Source of the DNA: Bactericera cockerelli
Lineage: Eukaryota > Arthropoda > Insecta > Hemiptera > Triozidae
Assembly (NCBI GenBank): GCA_024516035.1
Contig: CM044961.1
Location: forward strand, 35,378,953-35,442,952
DNA length: 64,000 nt
Direction: 5' to 3'
Shown here: positions 19,176-30,329 of the stretch, in pieces
Position numbering within the stretch: the stretch's first letter is position 1
How the letters are laid out: every line of letters starts with the position of its first letter
The notes under the pieces: model-generated
What the model saw: only the letters and a program-made list of their open reading frames with translations
Told to the model about the DNA's origin: nothing
Databases searched by the model: none
Position numbers and translations under genes: made by a program

Positions 19176-19926
19176 ATTGTTAAGCATTGTTTTGTTTTGT
19201 ATCTCTAAAACAACGTGTTTGTTTTGTATCTATCTGTTGCAACACAGAGTTAAAGTGCCTAATAGGAAAAAAAAGAAAAAAAAAGTTTATACTATCGTCC
19301 AGTGAAAACTTTTGTATCGCATTAAAACTTTGTAGTGTAGGTACGTGTATGACGGTAGACGCATTCAATATTTCAATGTGGTGACGATATTAGGCATATT
19401 TCCTCTATACATACGAGTACTATTATCTATTAATAGTTTGAAAGTATGTACATAGCTAATAGTATGTACATACATGTACAATTGTACATAGCTAATAGTA
19501 TGAGCAACTTGTAGTAGTTACTTTTATCTACTGAACTACCCTGAACTTGCTCTTTACAGAAAAAGATTACCACAACAACATTGAGAACCAGCATAGGTAG
19601 TGATAAAGAATCAATAAAAACGAGATACATTATTTTTATGCTAAACTCTTCTGTTTAGTTTGTACGTACAAGCTCAAATAAATCAGATTTTTTTTTGTAA
19701 ATTTTGAAAGTATAGTAAATCAAGAAGAGACCAAGAAGTGGTTCAAGTATATCATAAGGGCAGAGTTAAAGCGCCTAAAGAAAAGAAAAAAAAAAAGAAG
19801 AAAAAAAAAGGAATCATGTCAGTGGTAATAATTTTTGTAATGTTATTTGGTTAGTTAGGATGCATTTTTTAGTTCTGTTATTATTTTTTTTTTTTTCTGA
19901 TCTCATAGTATACCTTCACATTAATA
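19176..19926. other. Intergenic or intron, nothing recognised
   Basis: AT-rich, with short local repeats (catagctaatagtatgtaca at 19450-19505). No coding evidence. Confidence 0.4.
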
Positions 19927-20236
19927 TACAGGGTGACCCCACCTCTAATATGTTATGTGCTCTAGAACACTAACGGCTGGAGAAGATAATTTTAAGGTAA
20001 ATTTTAAATTCTTCATAAGTTTTTTCTTTCTTTTTTAACACAAAATCGTGTTTTGTATAAATGGACAAGAAGTCCGTAAATTAAAAAAAAAAAAACAGTA
20101 ACGAGAACCGTAATTGTTGGAAAACTTATGAAATTCTCTCAATCAGATCTTTCAAACAAATTGCTACTCAACCTTTTCTGATAATTTTAGTTTTGGACTT
20201 ACTGAACATGCTGATCGAGGGTGGGGCCACCCTGTA
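19927..20236. mobile_element. MITE with tacagggtgaccccacc termini
   Basis: The left end tacagggtgaccccacc is inverse to ggtggggccaccctgta at 20220-20236, about 310 bp in all, bounded by TA. A second right end (atctagggtggggccaccct) at 20358-20386 shows part of the 3' end is present again 150 bp downstream. Confidence 0.8.
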
Positions 20237-20476
20237 TGTATTAATTTTATTATGCTAGTTTTAAACTGTCTGTACATGCTGACTGCGGGTAGGTTTTTTC
20301 TGTGTATATTTTTTTTATTATGTTAGTTTTGGACTTACTGTACAATTGTACATCATGCTGATCTAGGGTGGGGCCACCCTGTATATAATATTTTTTTATT
20401 CTTGTAAGAATGAAGTATTATAATACTATTACACTCATTTTAGTTCTAACCAGAATAAAGGAATGTTTATACGTGC

Positions 20477-20513
<37 letters not shown>

Positions 20514-20624
20514 TAGAAATACATACAACAATGTATAGAAACTTTAAACCTGACTCTGTATACATGTGACCTTTATTAACATCTTCAGACGTCCCCATAT
20601 GTCCCATGGGCCATGAAACTGAAT

Positions 20625-20720
20625 AATGAGGACTCACTGATCTTAAGGTCAGACAGTATGGTCCAGTCGAGGAGACATCAGTTCGATTCCCGGTCAGGGA
20701 CAAATCACATGGTGACCTCA
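20625..20720 (+). repeat. tRNA-like SINE head
   Basis: tcagttcgattcccggtcag is a B-box-like T arm preceded by ggtccagtcgaggagac. A single diverged copy, not a complete tRNA. Confidence 0.45.
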
Positions 20721-20739
20721 AGTCTGGCAGAGAGACTGA

Positions 20740-20890
20740 GGGCGGAATTAATAGACGTTTTTGTAATACCTCTGTGGCTCTAAGTCTCGGATTGCGTACT
20801 GTGTCAGATAGGGAAAACCGACGCTAAGCAATGACTTAAGGTATCGATTGTGTCTATTAATTTCACCCTAATAGACGTTTTTGTAATACA
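20740..20890. mobile_element. MITE (agggcggaattaatagac family) plus extra left-end scrap
   Basis: gagggcggaattaatagacg ... tctattaatttcacccta, followed at once by aatagacgtttttgtaatac, which repeats the start of the element. Confidence 0.8.
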
Positions 20891-20924
20891 TTTAGGTAAA
20901 CATTTTGAATAATAATAACACTCT

Positions 20925-21105
20925 TTAGTGGAAAGTAACCACCAGGTGAGGTTAATGCTCAAACCAATAAAATTCTACCACCTAACCCTCAGAGTCTTAT
21001 TATTATGTGGTCACAAACTCAAATTAATGAGGAAAACCAACGAATCCCTACGTTACCTGGATTATCAGACTAGCGCGATAACCACTTGACTACCAGTGAA
21101 CGTTT
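20925..21105 (-). mobile_element. tRNA-derived SINE (gatccgttggtt family), minus strand
   Basis: Inverse copy: gaaagtaaccaccaggtgag, tctaccacctaaccctcaga, cccta...ggattatcagac. The tRNA-like B box is degraded. Confidence 0.8.
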
Positions 21106-21307
21106 TTGTTTATGTTTCTGATCCTGTTATACTGGTCCATGAATGTGACTAACGGTAGACCACGGTGGTTAAGTCCATAATTTATAGCTTGTAGTCTTAT
21201 TGAAATACTATGACTTTTACATTTATCGAAAATATCTCCCTAAAGAACATCTTCAGTAAATCTATAAGCAAGATTTATGGTATCACTAAAAAACATAATA
21301 AGGAACC

Positions 21308-21700
21308 AGGCCCGGTCGGTGCTTAGGAGCTGCGGAACTGCAGCACCCCCAGACACAAAAGAAAAAGAGAGGATTTCCTCAAGTCCTAGGTCGTAATACC
21401 ACAATAATAATAACAACACTCTTTAGTGGAAATTAACCACCAGGCGAGGTTAATACTCAAAAGCATTTTCTACCACCTAACCCTCAGATTCTTATTATCA
21501 TGTGGTCACAAACTCAAATTTATGAGGAAAAATCCATGCACAATGAAAATGATCACACATTTCTAGAATGCATAATTATTATGATAAGCAAGGTAAACAA
21601 ACTCAAGCTCTTTAGATACTGAACGAGCGACTCTATAAATAACATTTTGGTCGAGTTTATGGGGCAGCACCTCCAAATTATTTTCTCACCGGCCGCGCCT
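21308..21700. repeat. Dispersed repeat split by a SINE
   Basis: Second copy of the 18918-19175 repeat. A minus-strand gatccgttggtt-family SINE fragment (21400-21545) lies between the two halves. Confidence 0.7.
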
Positions 21701-22496
21701 GATAAGAAAGATTTAAAACATAAATTCAGCTAAAACCACGACAGGCCCCGTCCTGAATAATTCATATCAGAATCAGAACTTAAAACCTAATCAGAAGCTC
21801 AACAGTAAACAACGTGTTTACAGTGTAGCACTTAGACTAAGGGTCGAATTAATGAACGCTGCTGTGATGGATAATTGATATTGTGTATTGTTGTTGATGT
21901 ATAAAAAAACCTTCCGAATAAAAATATTCCTAATTTAGAATTAGGAATTGAAAGTTTGATGTTCTCTTCAATTTGGTGCTTTGAAACATCAAATTGAAGT
22001 TATTATTAGATTATGATAGACAGAGATCTCAGAGGAGTAGGTACCCATGTCAAACTTATACGTGTATAGCTAATAAAAAATATTTATTGCAATAAAAAAC
22101 ATCACTAAACTTATGTATGTTCCGCACGTGATATATTTGACAAGAATCTGGATTGTTTTGTAGGAAGGACACTGAAATCGCCCATTTCTGAGGCACAACA
22201 ATAGATATCTCTACCTGATTGGGAATTCCAGTCAAGTATTAATTTTATCGTTGTTCTTGTATGTGCCATTAGATTATAAATAATTATTACTTCCGAGTAC
22301 ATTTCTATCTATGTTGTTGTTGTAGCAGGGGAGAGTGATGATCTCCAGCCAATTTTTTTAATTTTATTATTATTATAAACTGGTTGGAGTTAAAGAAGGG
22401 AAGTACCAATTATCACACGGACCTCTCTTCTGATCTATTGTGACCAGTTGATTCTAATTCTCATGTACGTACGTCCTGATTTGAAGTAGTCAGGAC
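21701..22496. other. Unassigned stretch
   Basis: A short inverted pair at 21960-22005 (ttgatgttctcttcaatttg / aaacatcaaattgaag) and an inverse scrap of the 1620-1925 repeat at 22320-22365. No gene seen. Confidence 0.4.
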
Positions 22497-22700
22497 GGGG
22501 ATTTTACCCTCCATTCGCTGGAAATCATACCAGATAGTCACGTTAACCTCACCAACCTGAGTAGGGCCCGAAACGCCAGTCTCACACGTTTAAATGAAAC
22601 AGAATTTTCGTCGCAAAGTCTGCCCCAACCGAGAGTCGAACTCGGGAACTCTGGACTACGGGCGGTAGTCACAACCGATATATGCTGTGTATATTTCACA
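22497..22700 (-). mobile_element. tRNA-derived SINE (CCGTGGCG family), minus strand, 3' part missing
   Basis: Inverse of the body (accctccattcgctgg, ctcaccaacctgagtagggc) and tRNA-like head (gtcgaactcgggaactctgg). Confidence 0.8.
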
Positions 22701-23057
22701 ATCAGCTAAAATGCTGTCGGCATCTTTGTTTAATGTTATTTAATAAATAAAACATTTGTTTAGGTACAAGGACTTTGACTGTTATGGACCTCTCTTTAAA
22801 TTAATTTTCATATAAAGAAAGAACATTATTTTGTGTATCTCTCACGAAGAAACACATTTTTATTCTTTGTAAAGATAAAGATAAAGTAAATTTTACTTTT
22901 GCTGATGTCTCAGTATTTTTTTCGAGAATCAACCGTCTTAACAAGAAACAAGCATTTTGTATTTTTTATCGGAATTATCAACAGGCACCTCTGCTAACTA
23001 ACTAACGATTATTTAAGTATGGACGATTTTATTCACAGAACAGAACCGTTACGTCAG

Positions 23058-23405
23058 TCTCCGTGGCGGAACGGTTGTGACTACTGTCCGTTGTCCAGAG
23101 ATCCTGAGTTCGATCCCCGGTCGGAGCAGACTTTTCACACAGAAAATTCTGTTCCCTTCGTTCATGTGAGGCTGGCTTTTCCGGCCCTACCCAGGCTGGG
23201 TGAGGATAATGTGGGTAGCTGGTACGATTCCCAGCCAATGGAGGGTAAAACCCCCGTCCTAATCCAGGACGTTAAATCAAATAGAATCGTTGGCGTTAGG
23301 AAGGGCATCTAGCCGTAACAAATGTGCCAAAACCAACCAACCTCAACCATGAGGTTGAGCAACGTCGACACTGCCGAAGCGGGATAAAAGACAAAGTAAA
23401 AGAAG
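23058..23405 (+). mobile_element. tRNA-derived SINE (CCGTGGCG family), full-length
   Basis: ctccgtggcggaacggttgt ... gagttcgatccccggtcgga, then the common body through ccaaccaacctcaaccatga and an A-rich end. The 97-codon plus frame over it is not a gene. Confidence 0.88.
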
Positions 23406-23824
23406 AAGTTTAGGGACAAGGACTTTGATTGTTACAGACCTCTCTTTAAACTAATGTTCATTAACGAAAGAACATTTGTGTATCTCCCACGAAGAAACAC
23501 ATTTATTCTTTATTAAATAAAGGTAAAGTAAATTTTATTTTTGCTGATGTCTGAGTATTTATTTGAGAAACAACCATCTGTATAAGAAACAACCATTTTG
23601 TATTGTTTATCGGACTTATCAATAGGCACCTCTGCTCACTAACTAACAATTACTTAATTATGGACGATTGATTATTTAAATTATTCACAGAACCTGGTTA
23701 TGTAGCGTGTCATGAATCACGTTCACTCAATTACAGTGGAAACCACTGAATCTGCAGAAGTAATGATAAGAGACCCACTCCACCAGTGGTGTTAAAGCGC
23801 CTAACAGAAAAAAGATAAGAGTAA

Positions 23825-24040
23825 GCCAGCGTCGTTGAATGCACCGGTTCTCGTAGGATCACCGAAGTTAAGCAACGTCCAGCGAGGTTAAGACTTCGTG
23901 ATGCTTGCATTCCGGCTCAACCCAGGACGGGTGAGGTTAATGTGGGTAGCAGGTTTGTGAGTTTCCTACGATTGAAGGGTAACACCTTCGTCGCGATATG
24001 ACCATGCAGTTGAAAGCGACGTTAAACCCCCAAAAAAATG
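23825..24040 (+). mobile_element. 5S-derived SINE
   Basis: gccagcgtcgttgaatgcac head, gaagttaagcaacgtccagc, then the body and gttgaaagcgacgttaaacc with poly(A). It lacks the gatgggtgacc part. Confidence 0.85.
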
Positions 24041-24054
24041 ATAAGAGAGAGTTA

Positions 24055-24055
<1 letters not shown>

Positions 24056-24114
<59 letters not shown>

Positions 24115-24246
24115 GAGAGAGAGAGAGGAGAGAAAGAGAGAGAAAGGGAGAGAGAGAAAGGGAGAGAGAGAGAGATGTTGATTGGTATAATAATTAATTT
24201 GATTATAGGTTTACTATATCAATAGGTATTTCCCGAAGAAGGAGAT

Positions 24247-24293
<47 letters not shown>

Positions 24294-24700
24294 CAGAGAA
24301 AATTGAATTGAATAATAATTATGGTTCTTTTTATTTGTACAATAATAGTATTTTACTTCCGATAAATTTCTGTTATCATAAATCAAAAGTATCTTAATAT
24401 TATCTCCTAAGATTATGCAAACTTCTGAGGAGGTATGATAGAAAAATGAGAAAAAGAAAATCCGACAGTAATATTCCCGTGGGTTCTTCAAGGATGAGAG
24501 GAGAAGGGAGGAAAAGGAGGAAAGAAATAGAAGAAGGAGATAAGAGAGAGAGAGAGAAAAGAGAGGGAGGGAGTAAGAGAGAAAATATCTGAGTGAGTGA
24601 GAAAGAGAGAGAAAGAGTGTGTGTGTGAGAGAGAGAATGTGTCTGTGAGAGAGAGAGATAAAAAGAGTAAAAGAGAGTAAGAGAAAAAGTCCATAATTAC
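24056..24700. repeat. (GA)n microsatellite cluster
   Basis: Long GA runs at 24056-24175, 24238-24298 and 24535-24690, with unique sequence between. All open frames across them on either strand are compositional. Confidence 0.95.
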
Positions 24701-24867
24701 ACCACTGGTTGCTGCTTTCGTTGCAGCTTCTCTCATTTTTCCTCACGATAATCCTGTGACCCCGTAACCCCATTCACATAAAAGTTCACACCGACCGACC
24801 ACTGTGAATGATCAATTTCCCTCTGTTAAACATCGCAGAGCAGTGTATTTAAACCTCAAATTCCCCC

Positions 24868-24928
24868 GTCGTGATATGACCATGGCAGTTGAAAGCGACG
24901 TTAAACCCCACTTAAAAAAAAAAACCTC
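24868..24928 (+). repeat. 5S-SINE tail fragment
   Basis: cccccgtcgtgatatgacca ... gcgacgttaaaccccactta and poly(A), preceded by unrelated DNA. Confidence 0.8.
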
Positions 24929-25609
24929 AAATTACGCGCCAATTCTGTTAAAATTCAGCTAACTTTGAATTTTCCATCATGATTCAGAAGTGTTTTTTGA
25001 GCTTTGTGTGGCTTGCGTTCCATGATATTTAAAGTAATATAAATGAGCTTTCTTTTTTCTAAAACTAAACATGATAGGGTATTTTTTTAACTAGTGATAC
25101 GCAGAATTGCAATTGTAGAAATACTTTAAATTCACGAAAGGGAAAAATCAAATTTTAGAAAAGTATTGAACTTATGATTAAATATCTCTCTGGTCTTTCA
25201 ATATTTTTTTATGCAACCAACTGCATTCGAAGGGAAATATGCATGACTATCCATACATGAAGTCAAAAATTACCTACTGGCTATCATTTCTTTAAAAACG
25301 TGCATCGATCCAAGTGACCTCTAGACCTGTGGGAAAAACAGGGATTAGGCCATAACTCTTTAACGAAACAAAATGACCCACTGCAAGTTTCGCTCATATT
25401 ATAGTCCACGGTGGGCTGAACCTACCCTCAAAATATTTGCATCTGTATACGGGACACCCTGTATAAAAATCCCAATGAAATCCTACGAATGAAATATATA
25501 ATAATAATAATTATAAATAAATGTGTATCTTTGTGTTATTATATCACAATTTTAGTGGGCAGCGTAAAATTACAGGACTTTTCCGTATTTTTAATATCCC
25601 AATATCTCA
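24929..25609. other. AT-rich stretch, possible MITE end
   Basis: cgggacaccctgtataaa at 25450-25468 looks like the right terminus of an acagggtg-type element whose left end was not found. Nothing coding. Confidence 0.4.
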
Positions 25610-25757
25610 TTTTTGCCGCCACTGGACGCTGCTAACATTTTTCCTCACGAGGTATGAGTGGACCCCGAACAGCCGAACACCCAAGTACAGAGCAAAAAAA
25701 ATCCTGCCCGGCTGGGGATCGATCCCAGCTAACTCACTCTGCCACGGTGACTACTTA
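25610..25757 (-). mobile_element. tRNA-derived SINE (ccgtggcagagtgagtt family), minus strand
   Basis: Inverse of gtcaccgtggcagagtgagt and a B box (gggatcgatcccagc), with body cctcacgaggtatgagtgga. Other copies: 28626-28800, 34215-34372, 36566-36680. Confidence 0.8.
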
Positions 25758-25940
25758 CAAACGAAATATATAAGTTCTCAGAAAAAAACTTATAATTATA
25801 CACAACTCTTGGTAAAACAAATACACATCGAAATAATCTATGTTTTAAAAAAAAACACTTGCCTTCTTTTGTTTCATCTAACTAAGTAAAAAAAGAGCCA
25901 AGTGTTTTTTTATCCTTGAATTATTTCGAAATCTTACCAT

Positions 25941-26053
25941 CAATGTGGGTAGCAGGATTGTGAGTTCCCTACAAATGGAGGGTAACACCCCCGTCGTGAT
26001 ATGACCATGCAGTTGAAAGCGACGTTAAACCCAAAATTAAAAAAAAAAAAACA
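25941..26053 (+). repeat. 5S-SINE tail fragment
   Basis: caatgtgggtagcaggattg ... gttgaaagcgacgttaaacc and poly(A). Confidence 0.8.
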
Positions 26054-26525
26054 GCAACAAACAATTTCTATATAAATCAGTATTATGAAATTAGTTTAAA
26101 AAAGAAGTAAAAATGAGAAGTTGTACTTAAATGTAACCCACGGTCTCGACCTCCATGAAAACTCCTCGTAGGTATTTTTTTAACAATTTTCCCCCACACA
26201 ATAAAGCACATCAGCTGTCTCGTATTAAATTTATGATTTCATTTTTTTTTCTCAACAATACTGAGAAGGAATTAAAAATGAAATATCAAGGAATTAAAAT
26301 CAAATGAGAAAGCTCTGCTTTTGTGGGTCGGCCATTGTGTCCGAGGTTTCACAGGTGGAAAGAAAAGGAGATGTGTTTTTTAAAAGCTCTATAATTTATT
26401 TTCTTGAGTTACGAGACAACGCTCAGTCTCGTGCTCTCTCCGATCATTATAGGACGTCTGGAAGATGTTGTCAGTGTTGTCACTTATAGGGAGGGATAGG
26501 GAGGGTGTCCCATTATAAACGAGAC

Positions 26526-26798
26526 ATTTATGACCGGTTCAACGGATCTTGAAAAACACCAAAAAAAAAAAAAAAAAAACCCGAAACCGGGGATTGGGAA
26601 CGTTAACTATCCAAAAGGATTCGTCAAATTAGCGCTAGTGCAGTAAATCGAGGGTTTTGCTATCCAAACCGAGGTGCCAAAAACCTCGATTTACTGCACG
26701 AGCGCTAATTTGACGAATCCTTTTGGAACTAACTTTCCCAATCTCCAGTTTTGTGTTTTTTAGGTGTTTTTCAAGATCCGTAGAACCGGTCATCAAAT
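26526..26798. mobile_element. Foldback (hairpin) element, about 270 bp
   Basis: atgaccggttcaacggatct at the left is inverse to agatccgtagaaccggtcat at the right. The inner arms ggattcgtcaaattagcgct / agcgctaatttgacgaatcc and gtaaatcgagg / cctcgatttac pair almost throughout, leaving a loop of about 30 bp near 26655-26685. Confidence 0.85.
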
Positions 26799-27255
26799 AT
26801 CTCGAGAACGAATGAAGATAGAAAGTTCTTGTTTTCGATGGTTTCCTAACTTTTTGGCTGCTTAGTAGGCGCTGCCGTGACGTTCAATTACAAGCAATGG
26901 TTGATATTGGCTGCTTAGATTCCGCAAAGCCTCAAAGATGTCCCGTAAAATCGGCCATCTTGGTTAGTTTTAACACAGAGGTTAGTTTATTTATTATTTA
27001 TATTATTTTATTTGAAAAATGGTCTTGACATATAATTATGAATGACAATATACCTATATTAAAAAGTTTTAACACTTTTTTCTTCTTTCATGGTTTTGAA
27101 GGTAATAACAAGGTAGCCATATTTGATAGTTTGTTACGTGACAGATATAGGTTATGACGTTTTTATTACTTAATGCTTCATGGTTAGCTCTCACTGCTAT
27201 GAAGGAGGACTGTAGGTATATTGATTTGATCGTATTAATTTATTCACCACCTTTC
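26799..27255. other. Unassigned AT-rich sequence
   Basis: No repeat family or coding segment recognised. Confidence 0.4.
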
Positions 27256-27373
27256 GCCAACGTTCATATCACGTTGAATACACCAGTTCTCGTCCGATCA
27301 CTGAAGTTAAGCAACGTCGAGCGTGGATAGTACTTGGATGGGTGACCGCTTGGGAACACCACGTAACGTTGGC
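27256..27373 (+). rRNA. 5S ribosomal RNA gene or recent pseudogene
   Basis: 118 nt beginning gccaacgttcatatcacgtt and ending accacgtaacgttggc. The two ends pair perfectly (gccaacgtt with aacgttggc), as helix I of 5S rRNA requires. The loop A/internal promoter region reads ctcgtccgatcactgaagtt + aagcaacgtc, and gtacttggatgggtgaccgc matches the conserved 3' half. A T run (catttttg) follows, as needed for Pol III termination. It is alone, not in a tandem array, so it may be a dispersed functional copy or a pseudogene. Unlike the SINEs it lacks their body. Confidence 0.75.
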
Positions 27374-27661
27374 ATCATTTTTGTTTTCACATCTAGTGGT
27401 ATGTCCATAATTCGATTCCCGTGGAGTGGGATTTTTTTAGTTTGATTTTCCTCAAAATATTTATTTCAGAAATCTTACTTGGACTAAGGCCCGAATTATG
27501 AAATAGGATTATAATAACAAAATAATTTGCTACTTTATACCTTAACACGCCCTCTGATGGGAATTTGTTAAGCGATATCAGATGTTTTATTTCAATTTCT
27601 ATGTAAATATTCTATGTACCTACCTACTTTATTGTAAATAAAACATGATTCAACATGTTTT

Positions 27662-28012
27662 TTTTTAAGTGGGGTTTAACGTCGCTTTCAACTGCCATGG
27701 TCATATCACGACGGGGGTTTTACCCTCCATTCGCAGGAAACTCACAAACCTGCTACTACTACGAGCCAGCGTCGATGGCATGTTGAATACACCGGTTCCC
27801 TTCAGAACACCGAAGTTAAGCGACATCCAGCGAGGTTAAGACTTGGATGGGTGACCATTCAAATTCTAATTCTCGTGACGCTGGCTTTTCCCGGCCCCAC
27901 TCAGGCTGGGTGAGGTCAATGTGAGTAGCAGGTTTGTGAGTTTTCCTGCGAATGGAGGGTAAAACCCCCGTCGTGATATGACCATGGCAGTTGAAAGCGA
28001 CGTTAAACCCCA

Positions 28013-28049
<37 letters not shown>

Positions 28050-28209
28050 CTACTCACATTGACCTCACCCAGCCTGAGTGGGGCCGGGAAAAGCCAGCGT
28101 CACGAGAATTAGAATTTGAATGGTCACCCATCCAAGTCTTAACCTCGCTGGATGTCGCTTAACTTCGGTGTTCTGAAGGGAACCGGTGTATTCAACATGC
28201 CATCGACGC
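27662..28209 (-). mobile_element. 5S-derived SINE, minus strand, split by a second 5S-SINE
   Basis: The outer element has its poly(A) end at 27662 and its gccagcg end at 28209, flanked by the target duplication caacatgttt. Its body stops at cctgctact and resumes after 28045 at the same cctgctact. Confidence 0.9.
27764..28045 (+). mobile_element. 5S-derived SINE nested in the previous one
   Basis: Full plus-strand copy, gccagcgtcgatggcatgtt to gacgttaaaccccacttaaa plus poly(A) of about 25. Flanked by acctgctact on both sides. Nearly identical in sequence to the host element, so both are young. Confidence 0.92.
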
Positions 28210-28625
28210 TGGCTCCAACATGTTTGTTAATAGTGGCCTGAATGAATAAATCCTAGATATTTAATAATGTTTCATAACTCGACCCTTCGGCATTCTGTTT
28301 GTTACATTTTAGGTCACCTTTTTTACCCCAGCAAAAAAAAACAAGGAATTTGTGTTTTGGGGTTATAAAGGCATAATTTTGAATGAATATCTGGCTCAGA
28401 GGGAGACCATCATCACAAAAAGATACTGGGGGGCCCCAAGAAAATTGAAAATAGTAATTCAGAATAAAAGAGGGGCTTGCAGACACAGAGAATTTGTCTT
28501 AGCTACACGACAATGCCACAGACCACACTCAGCGAACGCTACGAAGCAACTTATGGACTCTCTAAGATGGGATGTTTTGAACCACCCTCCCGTGGCCTGA
28601 CACCTTCACAATACCTCTTGGTCAG

Positions 28626-28800
28626 TAGTCACCGTGGCAGAGTGAGTTAGCGCGCTAGGTATTGCACGCACGGTGACCTGGGTTCGATCCCCAACGGGGC
28701 AGGAATTTTTCTGCTCTGCACTTGGTTGTTCGGGGTCCACTCATACCTCGTGAAGAAAAATGAGTAGTTATACTTGTATGAGTAATGACCAGTGGCGGCA
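28626..28800 (+). mobile_element. tRNA-derived SINE (ccgtggcagagtgagtt family)
   Basis: gtcaccgtggcagagtgagt, ctgggttcgatccccaacgg, body ggggtccactcatacctcgt. Confidence 0.85.
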
Positions 28801-29203
28801 TTGCCAGAGTAAAAAGAAATGAATGTAATAGAATAATTTGAAAAGAAAAGGAGGTTCTTAGTAATGCTCCGCTACTCCCAAGAATTGTGAAGAGGCCTTG
28901 AGCTTCACCACAAATAAAACCATACATATATACTTCTTGGTGACTGCCCTGAAGATACACATGGGTGGAAAAAAGTTTTCAACCAACAACGACATGAAAC
29001 ATGAGGTGGAGAAGTGGGCAAAGGAGCTGGCGGGAATTTTTTCGAGGAAGGCAGACAAAAATTGACCACCACATACATAGGTGGGATGATGAATACGTTG
29101 AAAATAACTTACACATATACCTACACATGCAACCAGGTTATTTTCTTTCTTTTTTAATTTTTTTTTTGAGGACTATACACACATCAAGTACACTTACTTT
29201 CTG

Positions 29204-29398
29204 TCCCGGTAGCTCAGTGGTAAAGGCGGCACTCTGTGAATCCAGAGATTCCAGAGGTCGCGGGTTCGAAACCCATGACAAGTTATCCTCCCATTTGGGA
29301 TTTTTACCACATAATAATAGGTCTTGGGCTTACTACTGGAATAATGGGACTTTAGTAGTCTTAATCGGGCAGTGTAAATAAGGCGATATTGTTATCAT
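29204..29398 (+). mobile_element. tRNA-derived SINE (cccggtagctcagtgg family)
   Basis: cccggtagctcagtggtaaa and cgcgggttcgaaaccc form the tRNA-like head. The body has tcctcccatttgggattttt, accacataata and taatcgggcagt, and the tail aataaggcgatattg. Copies: 37091-37285, 59166-59318, 61038-61270. Head and body are uniform across copies, unlike a tRNA gene. Confidence 0.88.
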
Positions 29399-29439
29399 TA
29401 CTATTACTTTCTGGACGTCCTTCGTATTAAAACAATTGG

Positions 29440-29625
29440 AAACTGTTGTTGGGCTTGGTGGGCTCGTGTTGACACAGCACCTAAATGGGAAGTATTGTGT
29501 CACTTCTCGCCCTTCACAGGGGAGGCAAAATACGCAATGCGCAATTTACAACATAAACCACAAGCGTCTACAGTAGCTACTTTTCATGGCTACGAAATAA
29601 AAAAGGCTGTGAAACACTAATCTTT
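29440..29625 (+). mobile_element. SINE body, copy of the 2780-3052 family
   Basis: gctcgtgttgacacagcacc, ggaagtattgtgtcacttct, ctacagtagctac, ggctgtgaaacactaatc; the tRNA-like head is absent. Confidence 0.7.
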
Positions 29626-29817
29626 ACATAAAAAAACTACTTTTAAAAGTCATAATTTACTTTGTCTAGTATTTAAATACAGAAGAGTGTATTTTATCTC
29701 GATATATGTCTTACTTACCTTTCTTGCCCGGACCAGCATTGCTTATACTTTTCCTCATTATACCTGCTATAATCCCTCATCCTTACTAAATCCACCCATA
29801 GACCACCGGACACCGGA

Positions 29818-30012
29818 CTATACTCATCAGGCGAGGTTAATGCTCAAATAATTTTCTACCACCTAACCCTCAGAGTCTTATTATTAATATGTGGTCACAA
29901 GCTCAAATGAATGAGGAAAAATTTATATACTGGGTGGAGTTCGAACCATCGGATCCCTACGCTACCTGGATTACCAGACTAGTGCCTTAACCATTTGACT
30001 ACCAGTGCACTA
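29818..30012 (-). mobile_element. tRNA-derived SINE (gatccgttggtt family), minus strand
   Basis: Inverse of gatccgatggttcgaact and of the body (ctaccacctaaccctcagag, tgtggtcacaagctcaaa). Confidence 0.82.
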
Positions 30013-30086
30013 CCTACATTGCTACAGCGACCCACAGCCTTGGCATTTGATAACAAACATGATCTCAGATAAATAATTATTCCGAC

Positions 30087-30273
30087 AGCCAGCGTCGATG
30101 GCGCGTTGAATGCACCAGTTCTCGTACTTCGTGAAGCTGACATTCCGGCCCATCCCAGGCTGGTTGAGGTTAATGTGGAAACAAGGTTTGTGAGTTTTCT
30201 GCGAATGAAGGGTAACACCCCCGTCGTGATATGACCATGCAGTTGAAAGCGACGTTAAACCCCCCCCAAAAAA
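30087..30273 (+). mobile_element. 5S-derived SINE with internal deletion
   Basis: gccagcgtcgatggcgcgtt head runs straight from the start of the 5S part to acttcgtgaagctgacattc, then the usual body and poly(A). The middle of the 5S region is missing. Confidence 0.85.
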
Positions 30274-30329
30274 AATTTTTTCCAGTTCTTTGCTACAGCC
30301 CCAGCCTTGGCATTTGATACGACGATCTA

